Below are positions 19,750-28,400 of a DNA stretch of 64,000 nucleotides, one piece after another. The notes beneath the pieces were generated by a model. It was given only the letters and a program-made list of their open reading frames with translations. It was not told the origin of the DNA and did not search any database. Source of the stretch: an uncultured Pseudomonadales bacterium (lineage in GTDB: Bacteria; Pseudomonadota; Gammaproteobacteria; Pseudomonadales; Porticoccaceae). Each line of letters opens with the position of its first letter. Positions within the stretch are counted from its first letter, which is position 1. The stretch is taken from NCBI GenBank assembly GCA_943787675.1, contig CALSNK010000006.1:1-64000 (forward strand). Direction: 5' to 3'. The translations under genes were made by a program, and so were the position numbers.

Positions 19750-20460
19750 ATGACCAAATCAACCAATGTTGATCCCAATGAAATTCGCAAGTTCGAAGAG
19801 CTAGCCAGTCGCTGGTGGGACCGCAATAGCGAGTTTAAACCGCTCCATGACATTAACCCTTTAAGGGCTGATTGGATTGAGAGCCTGACGCCGCTAAAAG
19901 GACAAAATGTGCTGGATGTTGGCTGTGGTGGCGGCATTCTCTGCGAGGCTCTGGCCCAACGTGGCGCGACGGTTACTGGCATTGATATGGGCGCTGCGCC
20001 GCTGGCTGTGGGTAATTTACACAAGCTGGAATCTGGCGTTGAGGTTAACTATGTGAAGTCGACTGCTGAAGATTATGCAGAAGATCATCAAGCTGCCTTT
20101 GATACGGTAACCTGCCTAGAAATGCTCGAGCATGTGCCCGACCCCTCTTCGGTGGTTAAGGCCTGCGCCGAGATGACTAAGCCCGGCGGCACGGTATTTT
20201 TCTCGACCATTAACCGCAACCCTAAGGCCTATTTACTGGCGGTGATTGGTGTGGAATATGTGCTGCGTATGCTGCCCAAGGGCACCCATGAGTACGCCAA
20301 ATTTATTCGCCCCTCTGAGCTGGGCCAATGGATTCGTGAAGCTGGCTTGGAGATTGATTTGATGACGGGCCTTACCTACAACCCGATTACCAAAAAGTAC
20401 AAATTAACGGATCGGGATGTGGATGTTAACTATATGATCTGCGCTCGGAAGCCGGCGTAG
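19750..20460 (+). CDS. ubiG: Ubiquinone biosynthesis O-methyltransferase UbiG
   Basis: This SAM-dependent enzyme performs the two O-methylations of ubiquinone synthesis at the inner face of the membrane. The 236 residues have the SAM motif [11 protein letters not shown] (54-64), the UbiG N-terminal pattern [10 protein letters not shown] and the [14 protein letters not shown] segment. The start is 5 bp after the mtaD stop, and the gene is followed by mupP after 3 bp, so it is co-transcribed. Confidence 0.97.
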   Translation: MTKSTNVDPNEIRKFEELASRWWDRNSEFKPLHDINPLRADWIESLTPLKGQNVLDVGCGGGILCEALAQRGATVTGIDMGAAPLAVGNLHKLESGVEVNYVKSTAEDYAEDHQAAFDTVTCLEMLEHVPDPSSVVKACAEMTKPGGTVFFSTINRNPKAYLLAVIGVEYVLRMLPKGTHEYAKFIRPSELGQWIREAGLEIDLMTGLTYNPITKKYKLTDRDVDVNYMICARKPA

Positions 20461-20463
20461 ACG

Positions 20464-21126
20464 ATGCTAGATTTTAAAGCCCTACTGTTTGACCTTGATG
20501 GCACGCTGCTCGACACGGCGCCAGACTTTGTCACGGCGTTAAATAAGCAGCTAAGCCTTCATGGTCGCGACCCACTGCCGGATCATGCTATTCGCACCAG
20601 CGTTACCAATGGCTCTATCGGGCTAATACAGGACGGTTTTGGCATGTTGCCAGACCATGGGCAATTTGAAACCCTGCGTGAAGAATTTCTCGAACTGTAT
20701 TTTGCTAACCTCGCGGATAAAACAGCGCTGTTTTCTGGACTGCAGCAAGTACTCGATGACTGCACTGCTCGGGGTATTCCCTGGGGTGTTGTGACCAATA
20801 AACCCTGGCGCTACACCGAGGCAACCATGGTACAGCTGGGGCTGATGGACGCTGCGGCGACTGTGATTTGCCCAGACCATGTTAAGCACGCCAAGCCCGA
20901 TCCTGAGTCGATTGTGCTGGCCTGCTCTGAGATTGCTATCGCGCCTCAAGACTGCCTCTATGTGGGTGACCATGTGCGAGATATCGACGCGGGTCGCGCT
21001 GCGGGCACGCGCAATATTGCCGCGGCCTGGGGTTATATTGAGGCCACAGAAAACATTAATGACTGGCAGGCTGACTGGATTGTTGATCAGTCTCATCAGC
21101 TCCATGAACTTCTATTTAAGGACTAA
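20464..21126 (+). CDS. mupP: N-acetylmuramic acid 6-phosphate phosphatase MupP (HAD family)
   Basis: This 220-residue HAD hydrolase has the nucleophile motif LFDLDGTLLDT (Asp10, Asp12), a conserved lysine in HAKPDPES and the acidic VGDHVRDIDAG motif. Proteins at this locus, between ubiG and yciK, were first called phosphoglycolate phosphatase. In Pseudomonas the one here is MupP, which dephosphorylates MurNAc-6-phosphate in the AmgK/MurU cell-wall recycling route. The assignment rests on gene order. A general phosphoglycolate phosphatase remains possible. Confidence 0.87.
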   Translation: MLDFKALLFDLDGTLLDTAPDFVTALNKQLSLHGRDPLPDHAIRTSVTNGSIGLIQDGFGMLPDHGQFETLREEFLELYFANLADKTALFSGLQQVLDDCTARGIPWGVVTNKPWRYTEATMVQLGLMDAAATVICPDHVKHAKPDPESIVLACSEIAIAPQDCLYVGDHVRDIDAGRAAGTRNIAAAWGYIEATENINDWQADWIVDQSHQLHELLFKD

Positions 21127-21129
21127 ACC

Positions 21130-21894
21130 GTGCTTTCAGCCGAACAGATTATTCAGTATCAGGCCAGTGCAAACCTGCTAGACCAGCGTATTATTCTTGT
21201 GACCGGCGCCGGTGATGGTATTGGTAAAGCCGCTGCTCTGGCCTGCGCTAACGTGGGCGCGAAGGTTATTTTGGCGGGCCGCACAGTGGCTAAGCTGGAA
21301 CAGGTTTACGATCTGATTACTGCGGCTGGGCAAGCTGAGCCAGTGCTCTATCCGATTGATCTCGAGGGCGCGACTGCAGAGGATTATGATCAGCTGTGCC
21401 TAAATATTATTGAGCAGTTTGGCCGCCTTGATGGCCTGCTACACAACGCCGGCATTCTGGGTCAGCGCACGCCGCTGAGTAATTATCGCCAGGATGTCTG
21501 GGACAAGGTGATGCAGGTAAATGTTACTGCGCAGTTTCAAATGACCCAGGCGCTGATGCCTGCATTGGAAAAGTCGGATGATGCTTCGGTGCTGTTTACG
21601 TCATCGGGCGTGGGCCAAGTGGGTCGCGCATTTTGGGGCGCTTATGCGGTGTCTAAATTTGCCGTTGAGGGCATGGTGCAGGTCTGGGCTACTGAGCTTG
21701 AGGGTTTGGGCTCGGTGCGGGTGAATGCGATTAATCCTGGGGCGACGGCGACTACCATGCGTGCTCAGGCGTTTCCTGCCGAGAACCCAACGGAACTCAA
21801 AACGCCTGCAGAAATTATGCCGGCTTATCTGTATCTGTTAGGTGGGGATAGTAGCGCGGTAAACGGCCAGTCTATTAAGGCGCAGTCGCGCTAG
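21130..21894 (+). CDS. yciK: YciK-family short-chain dehydrogenase/reductase
   Basis: The 254 residues form a classical SDR: cofactor motif TGAGDGIGK (25-33), HNAGILG, and the active-site YAVSK. The family YciK is conserved in gammaproteobacteria with unknown substrate. The start is a GTG three bases after mupP, so it closes the mtaD-ubiG-mupP-yciK operon. A 26-bp tandem repeat follows it. Confidence 0.9.
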   Translation: MLSAEQIIQYQASANLLDQRIILVTGAGDGIGKAAALACANVGAKVILAGRTVAKLEQVYDLITAAGQAEPVLYPIDLEGATAEDYDQLCLNIIEQFGRLDGLLHNAGILGQRTPLSNYRQDVWDKVMQVNVTAQFQMTQALMPALEKSDDASVLFTSSGVGQVGRAFWGAYAVSKFAVEGMVQVWATELEGLGSVRVNAINPGATATTMRAQAFPAENPTELKTPAEIMPAYLYLLGGDSSAVNGQSIKAQSR

Positions 21895-21922
21895 AGAGAC
21901 CTTTCATTAGCCCGCAGCCTGC

Positions 21923-22105
21923 TAATACAAGACGCTGAAGAAACCTTCTACTACAAAACGCTGAGGATACTTTCTACTACAAAACGCTGAGGGCTCATTA
22001 TTACGGAGCCCTGAAGATACTTTCTACTACAAAACGCTGAAGATGCTTTCTACTACAAAACGCTGAGGGCTCATTACTACGAGCGGCTGACGGCTCGTTT
22101 ATTAC
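21923..22105. repeat. 26-bp degenerate tandem repeat between convergent yciK and rluB
   Basis: About seven units of the type TACTACAAAACGCTGAGGAT plus CTTTC lie end to end, beginning at 21923, 21949 and 21975. Some units end instead in GAGGGCTCATTA. Unit borders create the hairpin AGGGCTC/GAGCCCT at 21990-22012, which may help termination, though no T-run follows. The GCTGAGGGCTC(A/T)TTATTA core recurs in the separate array at 42011. Confidence 0.8.
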
Positions 22106-22147
22106 AAGCAGTAAGAGCTGCCTTTCGATAAAGACAGCCCAAGGCTT

Positions 22148-22984
22148 CTATCTTGATGTATCGCCGCGAGCTCTTAACTTCTTCTCTTTACGCTGACGAA
22201 TATCACGATACACGGTCTTTTCCGTAAAGCGTGGTGGTCGCATCTTAACGGCGTTAAACAGTGAAGCTACCTGTTTGGGATCTAGCTCGATAAATTCTGA
22301 TTTACGCACAATCGAGGGCAATTCAATCGGGCCGTAACTAATACGCTTGAGGCGATTAACTTCAACGTCCTGAGATTCCCACAGACGACGCACTTCTCTG
22401 GTACGGCCTTCGGCCAGTATTACGCGGAACCAGTTATTGCTGCTGCCATGGTCGTCTTGGCTGCGTGCATGCTGTGCCTTTACGGTCTGGAACTTGGCGA
22501 TACCGTCATCCAGTACTACGCCGTCCATCAGACGCTTGATCATTGCTTCGTCGACTTCACCATGAATACGTGCCATGTACTCGCGCTTCACTTCGTAGGA
22601 CGGATGCATCAGCCGGTTGGCCAGCTCACCATGATTGGTAAACAGCAGTAGCCCGCTGGTATTAATATCTAAACGGCCGATGGCGATCCAGCGGCCACGG
22701 TTTAGGCGTGGCAGACTATCGAATACGGTGGGTCTGCCATCGGGGTCTGCAGTGGTACAGACTTCCCCTTCTGGCTTGCTGTACATCAGGACTCTGGGGT
22801 TATCATCGGTGACGATTTTAACGGCACGACCATCAACCATAATGCGGTCAGTGGCTTCAGCGCGATCGCCGAGTTTAGACGTAACACCATTGACCGAGAC
22901 TCGGCCCGCGGAAATCCAGGTTTCCAGTTCGCGACGCGAACCCATTCCGGCGGTGGCTAACATTTTCTGTAGTTTCTCACTCAT
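22148..22984 (-). CDS. rluB: 23S rRNA pseudouridine synthase, RluB family
   Basis: This enzyme isomerises U2605 of 23S rRNA. I place the start at the ATG 22982-22984 (MSEKLQKMLATAG), giving 278 residues. The longer open frame upstream overlaps scpB and does not look like the family. An S4 RNA-binding domain comes first (residues ~2-45), then the catalytic segment GRLDINTSGLLLFTNHGE with its aspartate, then the basic tail RQRKEKKLRARG. The start overlaps the scpB stop by 8 bp, the usual scpA-scpB-rluB arrangement. Confidence 0.93.
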   Translation of the reverse strand: MSEKLQKMLATAGMGSRRELETWISAGRVSVNGVTSKLGDRAEATDRIMVDGRAVKIVTDDNPRVLMYSKPEGEVCTTADPDGRPTVFDSLPRLNRGRWIAIGRLDINTSGLLLFTNHGELANRLMHPSYEVKREYMARIHGEVDEAMIKRLMDGVVLDDGIAKFQTVKAQHARSQDDHGSSNNWFRVILAEGRTREVRRLWESQDVEVNRLKRISYGPIELPSIVRKSEFIELDPKQVASLFNAVKMRPPRFTEKTVYRDIRQRKEKKLRARGDTSR

Positions 22985-23735
22985 GGTCTTGGGCACTGCT
23001 CGGTTGTGGTTCTTCTTCAGAATCTGTCGGGACAACACCATCAAGCTGCTGGTCCAGGGCGAAAGTTGGGTCTTCATCGAGTACATCGTTTTCGTTGGCC
23101 ACGACTTCATCGTTGGCGGCCGGGGCGCCTAATGAAGCAGCTGCTTGGGCACCTAATGAAAGGCTGGCACCAACACCTAGGGCTAGTTCCAGCTCTGGAT
23201 CTAGCTCGGCAAAATCTTTGATTTCGCTCAAGGCGGGCAGATGCTCAAGGCTCTTGAGATTAAAGTAATCTAGAAACTGTTTGGTGGTGGCGTACAGTGC
23301 AGGTCGACCCGGCACGTCGCGATGGCCCACTACACGCACCCAGTCGCGCTCTTGCAGCGTTCTAATAATATCTGAGCTCACGGCTACACCACGCACTAAT
23401 TCGATATCACCACGGGTTAGGGGCTGTCGATAGGCAATCAGTGACAATGTTTCGAGCATGGCTCTTGAATAGCGCTTGGGCTTTTCGTCCCAGAGTCGAT
23501 TCACCCAAGTAGACAGTTCCTGGTTAACCTGCAGGCGGTATCCGCTAGCAATTTCTTTTAACTGGAAACCACGATTGCGGCAGTCGCTTTCTATCTCTTC
23601 GAGGGCGGCTTTAATCTGGTCGCGCGGCGGGCGCTCTTCATCCTCGAAGAGGCTTTCTAGGCGCGCTAGATCCAGTGGCTTGCCGGCGGCGAGTAAGGCG
23701 CCTTCGATAATTTTTTTAATCAAATCTGAGTTCAT
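22977..23735 (-). CDS. scpB: Segregation and condensation protein B
   Basis: ScpB forms the condensin with SMC and the kleisin ScpA. The 252 residues include the two winged-helix domains (~1-165), with typical segments LEALLAAGKPLDLARLE-like at the start and SLIAYRQPLTRGDIE. After ~190 comes a long low-complexity tail rich in Ala, Glu and Asp (SLGAQAAASLGAPAAN), beyond the usual family core. It overlaps scpA by 4 bp and rluB by 8 bp. The SMC partner is encoded at 46972-50469 in this window. Confidence 0.93.
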   Translation of the reverse strand: MNSDLIKKIIEGALLAAGKPLDLARLESLFEDEERPPRDQIKAALEEIESDCRNRGFQLKEIASGYRLQVNQELSTWVNRLWDEKPKRYSRAMLETLSLIAYRQPLTRGDIELVRGVAVSSDIIRTLQERDWVRVVGHRDVPGRPALYATTKQFLDYFNLKSLEHLPALSEIKDFAELDPELELALGVGASLSLGAQAAASLGAPAANDEVVANENDVLDEDPTFALDQQLDGVVPTDSEEEPQPSSAQDHE

Positions 23736-24703
23736 GATGCTCTTGCTTTTACATGTATTGGGCCAAAGGCATCGCTCTGTACGATCTCTACCAATGACTC
23801 TTTAATTAATTCCATGATTGCCAAAAAGGTAACCACGACACCTAACCTTCCTTCCGACACTTTAAACAGACTTACAAAGGGCACAAACTGCTGATCGCGC
23901 AGGCTTTCTAGCACCTGGGACATTCGCTCGCGGGTGGATAGTTTTTCGAGTTCTATCTGGTGACTCTCGAACATATCGGCGCGGCGCAGTACATCACCTA
24001 AAGCCGCTAACAGCTCGCGCATATCAACATCCGGTTGCGGGCGTTCTTTCTCTCGGTCAGGTGCCTCGGCACTGGCCTGATGAATGTCGCGGCCCATGCG
24101 CGGCATTTCATCGATATCTTCGGCGGCTGTTTTAAAGCGCTCGTATTCTTGCAGGCGACGAATAAGCTCGGCACGCGGATCGTCTTCGTCCTCTTCGTCT
24201 GAGACCTGTCGCGGCAATAACATGCGCGATTTAATCTCGGCCAGCATGGCGGCCATCACCAGATACTCTGCGGCAAGCTCAAGATGAATTGACCCCATAA
24301 GATCGATATAACCCATGTATTGGCGGGTTATTTCGGCCACGTTAATTTCGAGGATATCGAGGTTTTGACGACGGATAAGATAGAGCAGCAGATCCAGAGG
24401 CCCTTCAAAGGCTTCAAGAATAACTTCGAGTGCATCTGGCGGTATGTACAGATCTTTCGGCAGTATGGTGAGTTCTTTACCCTGCACCATAGCAAAAGGC
24501 ATTTCTTCTTGCTGATGACCCGACCGAGCCTTGCGACTAGCTGGCACAGCATCAGTACTAAGTGAAACATCAGCGCCCGCGGCGGCGTCTAGATCAGCAG
24601 CGCCCGCGGCGTCTTCTATATCAACAGCCCCTGAGGCGTCTTCTAGATCGACAGCTTGTAGCTGGTCAGTTGGCGTTGCTTGAGTCGACACTTGATATCC
24701 CAT
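23732..24703 (-). CDS. scpA: Segregation and condensation protein A with repeat-derived N-terminal extension
   Basis: ScpA is the kleisin bridging the SMC heads. The family core begins near residue 67 (MPFAMVQGKELTILPKDL) and holds the hallmark FEGPLDLLLYLIRRQNLDI. The 323-residue chain carries an extra ~65 N-terminal residues made of repeated DLEDASGAVD / DIEDAAGAAD / DLDAAAGAD units, encoded by a 27-bp tandem repeat near 24570-24650. An internal start at residue 67 (24505) would remove it. The repeat is in frame, so I keep the longer form with reservation. Confidence 0.9.
   Translation of the reverse strand: MGYQVSTQATPTDQLQAVDLEDASGAVDIEDAAGAADLDAAAGADVSLSTDAVPASRKARSGHQQEEMPFAMVQGKELTILPKDLYIPPDALEVILEAFEGPLDLLLYLIRRQNLDILEINVAEITRQYMGYIDLMGSIHLELAAEYLVMAAMLAEIKSRMLLPRQVSDEEDEDDPRAELIRRLQEYERFKTAAEDIDEMPRMGRDIHQASAEAPDREKERPQPDVDMRELLAALGDVLRRADMFESHQIELEKLSTRERMSQVLESLRDQQFVPFVSLFKVSEGRLGVVVTFLAIMELIKESLVEIVQSDAFGPIHVKARAS
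24570..24655. repeat. 27-bp tandem repeat inside the 5' end of scpA
   Basis: Units of the type AGATCAGCAGCGCCCGCGGC plus GTCTTCT repeat about three times, with decay, and encode the acidic D-L/I-E/D-A-A-G-A peptide repeats of the ScpA extension. The array keeps the reading frame because 27 is a multiple of three. Confidence 0.75.
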
Positions 24704-24764
24704 CAGTATTCAGACGGCGATTATAACCACAATCGCGCCTGTGAACATCCACATAATTAAACAA

Positions 24765-25385
24765 TCATTGATGGGTTGAAAAATCACCCATACCCTGTCG
24801 CATAATTTCTGGGTTTGGCCCAGTCATGTCCACAACGGTGGTGGGCTCGAGGCCACAGTTGCCGCCATCAATAATGGCGTCTACATGGGCTTCCAACTGC
24901 TCGCGAATATCATAGGGATCGGCCAGTGGGTAATCATCGTTTGGCATTATCAGCGTCACGCTCATCATGGGCTCACCGAGCTCGGCCAACAGTGCCTGAG
25001 CGATGGGGCTGTCGGGCACACGAATACCAATGGTTTTACGCTTGGGGTGCATAAGACGCTTGGGGACTTCTGAGGAGGCTGGCAGTATAAAGGTGAAGGC
25101 ACCTGGGGTACTGGCCTTGAGAATTCGAAAGGCACTGTTGTCGACCTTGGCATAGCTGGCCAGTTCTGACAGATCTCGGCACATCAATGTGAAGTTATGG
25201 TTTTTATCAATGTCGCGAATCCCGCGAATACGGTCGAGCGCCTGCTTGTCACCAATATGGCAGCCGATGGCATAGACGGAATCGGTAGGATAGATCACTA
25301 CGCCGCCTTTGCGAATAATCTCGGCGACCTGGGCTATTAGACGCTGCTGTGGGTTCTCTGGGTGTATAGAAAAATACTGGCTCAT
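24765..25385 (-). CDS. yciO: YciO-type Sua5/YrdC/TsaC-family protein
   Basis: The 206 residues are very close in pattern to E. coli YciO: start MSQYFSIHPENPQQRLI, then GGVVIYPTDSVYAIGC, HNFTLMCRDLSEL, KRKTIGIRVPDSPIAQALL and a PTTVVDMT end. The related TsaC/Sua5 makes threonylcarbamoyl-adenylate for the t6A37 tRNA modification. YciO shares the fold but its role is less settled. It is followed by scpA 61 bp later, an order seen in other gammaproteobacteria. Confidence 0.92.
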   Translation of the reverse strand: MSQYFSIHPENPQQRLIAQVAEIIRKGGVVIYPTDSVYAIGCHIGDKQALDRIRGIRDIDKNHNFTLMCRDLSELASYAKVDNSAFRILKASTPGAFTFILPASSEVPKRLMHPKRKTIGIRVPDSPIAQALLAELGEPMMSVTLIMPNDDYPLADPYDIREQLEAHVDAIIDGGNCGLEPTTVVDMTGPNPEIMRQGMGDFSTHQ

Positions 25386-25448
25386 ACTGCTCTCTATAAT
25401 ACGTTCGGATTCTAAAACTCGGCGCGCATTATCACACAGCCACAGCCA

Positions 25449-28400
25449 TTATTGGGCATCTGATATAACTGTTTCTTGTAGGAACTGGGCTTCAAAATCC
25501 GCCGCGGGTAATGGCTTGGCAACGAGATAACCCTGAAAACTGTCACAGCCTAATGTTCGCAGTATTTCTCGCTGACCTTCGGTCTCTACCCCTTCGGCAA
25601 CGGTTTTCATGTCTAGATTTTGTGCCAGACCAACAATGCCCGAGACAATAGCGCTATCGCTGGGGTCTGTCTCTATATCCTGAATAAATGAGCGGTCAAT
25701 TTTTAGCACGTCAACCGGCAGACGCTTTAGATAGTTGAGGGAGGAATAACCACTGCCAAAATCATCGATAGCCACTGAGATTCCCATGCTTTTAATTTTT
25801 ACCAGTTCGGTACTCATTAACTCAGGATGATTCATCAAGGTGCTTTCGGTAATTTCCAGTTCGAGCACATTTTTGGGCAAGCTGTGGCGACTCACTAAAC
25901 TTTGTAACTGATCATGGAGCTCTTCAGCCATTAGGTCTTTAACCGAAAGATTCAGTGCCAGAGTCAACTTATACCCCGCAGAGAGCCAGTCGTGAAGCTG
26001 CCCTGCCCCCTGTTCTAGTACCCAGTCACTCAGCCTATTGATCAGCCCGCTCTCTTCGGCCAGTGGAATAAATACATTGGGCCCGAGTATACCGTCGGTG
26101 GGATGATTCCAGCGTACCAATGCCTCGGCCCCCACTAGGTCCCCGGTACTAAAATCGATTTTGGGCTGGTAGTAAAGTTCTAGCTCGTTGCGCTCTATGG
26201 CCTGCCGTAATTCGCGCTCCATTTCTAAGCGATCGGCAATTTCAGCTTCCATGCCGGTTTCATAGAAACAGTATTCATTGCGCTTTTCTTTGGCTTTAAA
26301 CATGGCCGAGTCAGCATGCTTAATCAATGAGCTAACGTCGCTGCCATTATCGGGAAAGATCGAGATACCAATGCTGGTGGTAACAAACATTTTCTTTTGC
26401 ATAAAGACAAAGGCCTGACTCAGGGAGTGACAGATTTTTGCCGCTACCTTGGCAGCCGTCTCGGGCCCCTCTATTTTCTCCAGCACAATAGTAAATTCGT
26501 CACCGCCCAGACGGGCGATAAAATCTTGCTCGCGGACGCAGTTGCGAATTCGATCGGACACGGCTTTAAGAAGCAGGTCGCCGGCATCATGGCCCATGGT
26601 GTCATTGATCATTTTAAAGCGGTCTAGGTCGAGAAAAAGAATGGCAAACTTCTCATTTTCTGCGGCGGCATGGCTGACGACAAGCTGCAGATGCTGCATC
26701 AAATTGGTGCGGTTGGGTAGACTGGTGAGTGGGTCATGGTAGGCCAGTCGTTTAACGTGCTTTTCTGCTCGGTTGGCTTTAATCAGTCGCGCTACGCGCT
26801 GCTTCATTACCGAGAAGTTAATGGGTTTTGAAATGTAGTCTGTGGCGCCAGAAGAAAAGGCTTTAATAATTGAGTCTTCGTCTTCAAGGCCGGTAATCAT
26901 GAGCACGGGGATATCTGCCCCATTGGGGAGATCACGAATATGTTGGCAGGCATCAAAACCATTCATCTGGGGCATCATGGCATCCATCAGAATTAGGTCG
27001 GGCATTCGGCGCTTACAGATTTCGATGGCCTGCATGCCATTGCTCGCCTCTTCAGACTGGTAGTCTTCCCGTTCAAATGCCTTCACCAATGCCAGGCGAA
27101 TTGAGCGGTCATCGTCCGCTACTAATATTCTATAGCCCTGTTCATGACCGGCCACCACGGCCTTATCTACCTGCTCAAGTAGCGACACCTCCTGCTTGAG
27201 ATCAATACAGAGAATCGAAAACTCCTCGCTGATCTGCGCTTCATAAGTGGCAGCATTGTCGAGGTTTTCAACCCCCGCGCGATCCTCTAACTCTTTACTG
27301 TGTCGGACCAGATTGTAGGCACCAAAGTTAGAGGCGCTACCCTTGATGGTATGTGCAATTTCGTGGACACGACGGGCATCCTGTTCCTCAATCGCTGTTT
27401 TCAGATTTGCCAAATAGACCAGCATGTCTTCTTGAAACGCCTCGATCAGCGACCCTATCACATCACCTACCGCGTCTTTTAATGAGGCCATTACTTTGGG
27501 GTCATAGCTCAGAGTAGAGCTATCGGTATCAGAGATGTGGCGTTCAACATTAGTTATGGTGGCTTTATCACCATCAATATATTCCGCTTGGGGCTCTGCC
27601 ACTCGCATAACCTGACGGGCAGAAAACTGTGCCCATTTTTCTAACTGGTGGCGCAGGCCCGCTAAGCTCAATGGCTTGGGCAAGAAGTCATTCATGCCGG
27701 CATCTTTACAGCGACTGGACTCGGCTTTGGAGTTGTTGGCGGTCATGGCAATAATGGGTAAGTGGCCCGCGTCATGCCCTTCGTACTGGCGCACCTGAGC
27801 CGTGGCATCGTAGCCACTCATCACGGGCATGTTGCAGTCCATGAGTACCAGGTCGAATCGGTCTCGAACTATTTTCTCAACACCGTCTCGGCCATTGCCG
27901 GCAATATCCGATTCGCAGCCCAGTTTGTCCAGCATGGCCACCGCCACTTGCTGGTTAGCGCGGTTGTCATCGACAACCAAAACCTTGCAGGGACGGTCGG
28001 GAATAATGTCGACGATCTGCTCTAACGACGATTCTTCGGAGGTGGCACCCACAAAATGTTTGCTGAGACACTGGAAGAATGCGTCTGACTTTAGCGGCTT
28101 GTTAAGTCGCGGTAATGGCAGGTCTCTAGTAACAGGGTCTGATGACCAGGGGTTGCTCAGCATCACCACCATGCAGTCTTTGCATCGGGGCTCTTTATTA
28201 ACAACGCGGATAAAGTCATCGAGCTTGATATCAGCCAGATCTTGATCGACAAAAATCACATCAAAACTAGACTCTTTCGAGCCGCCTCTAATCGCCTCAA
28301 AGGCTTCGAGACCTGATCTAACCAGATAGGTCTCTGCGCCCAGATGCGCCAATTTGCTACTGGCAAAATCTGTCATCACAGGGCTTTTTGTCACTACAAG

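Noticed and set aside
22985-23110. Longer N-terminus for RluB
   Set aside because: It overlaps scpB by over 130 bp and lacks family similarity, while the ATG at 22984 gives the usual S4-domain start.
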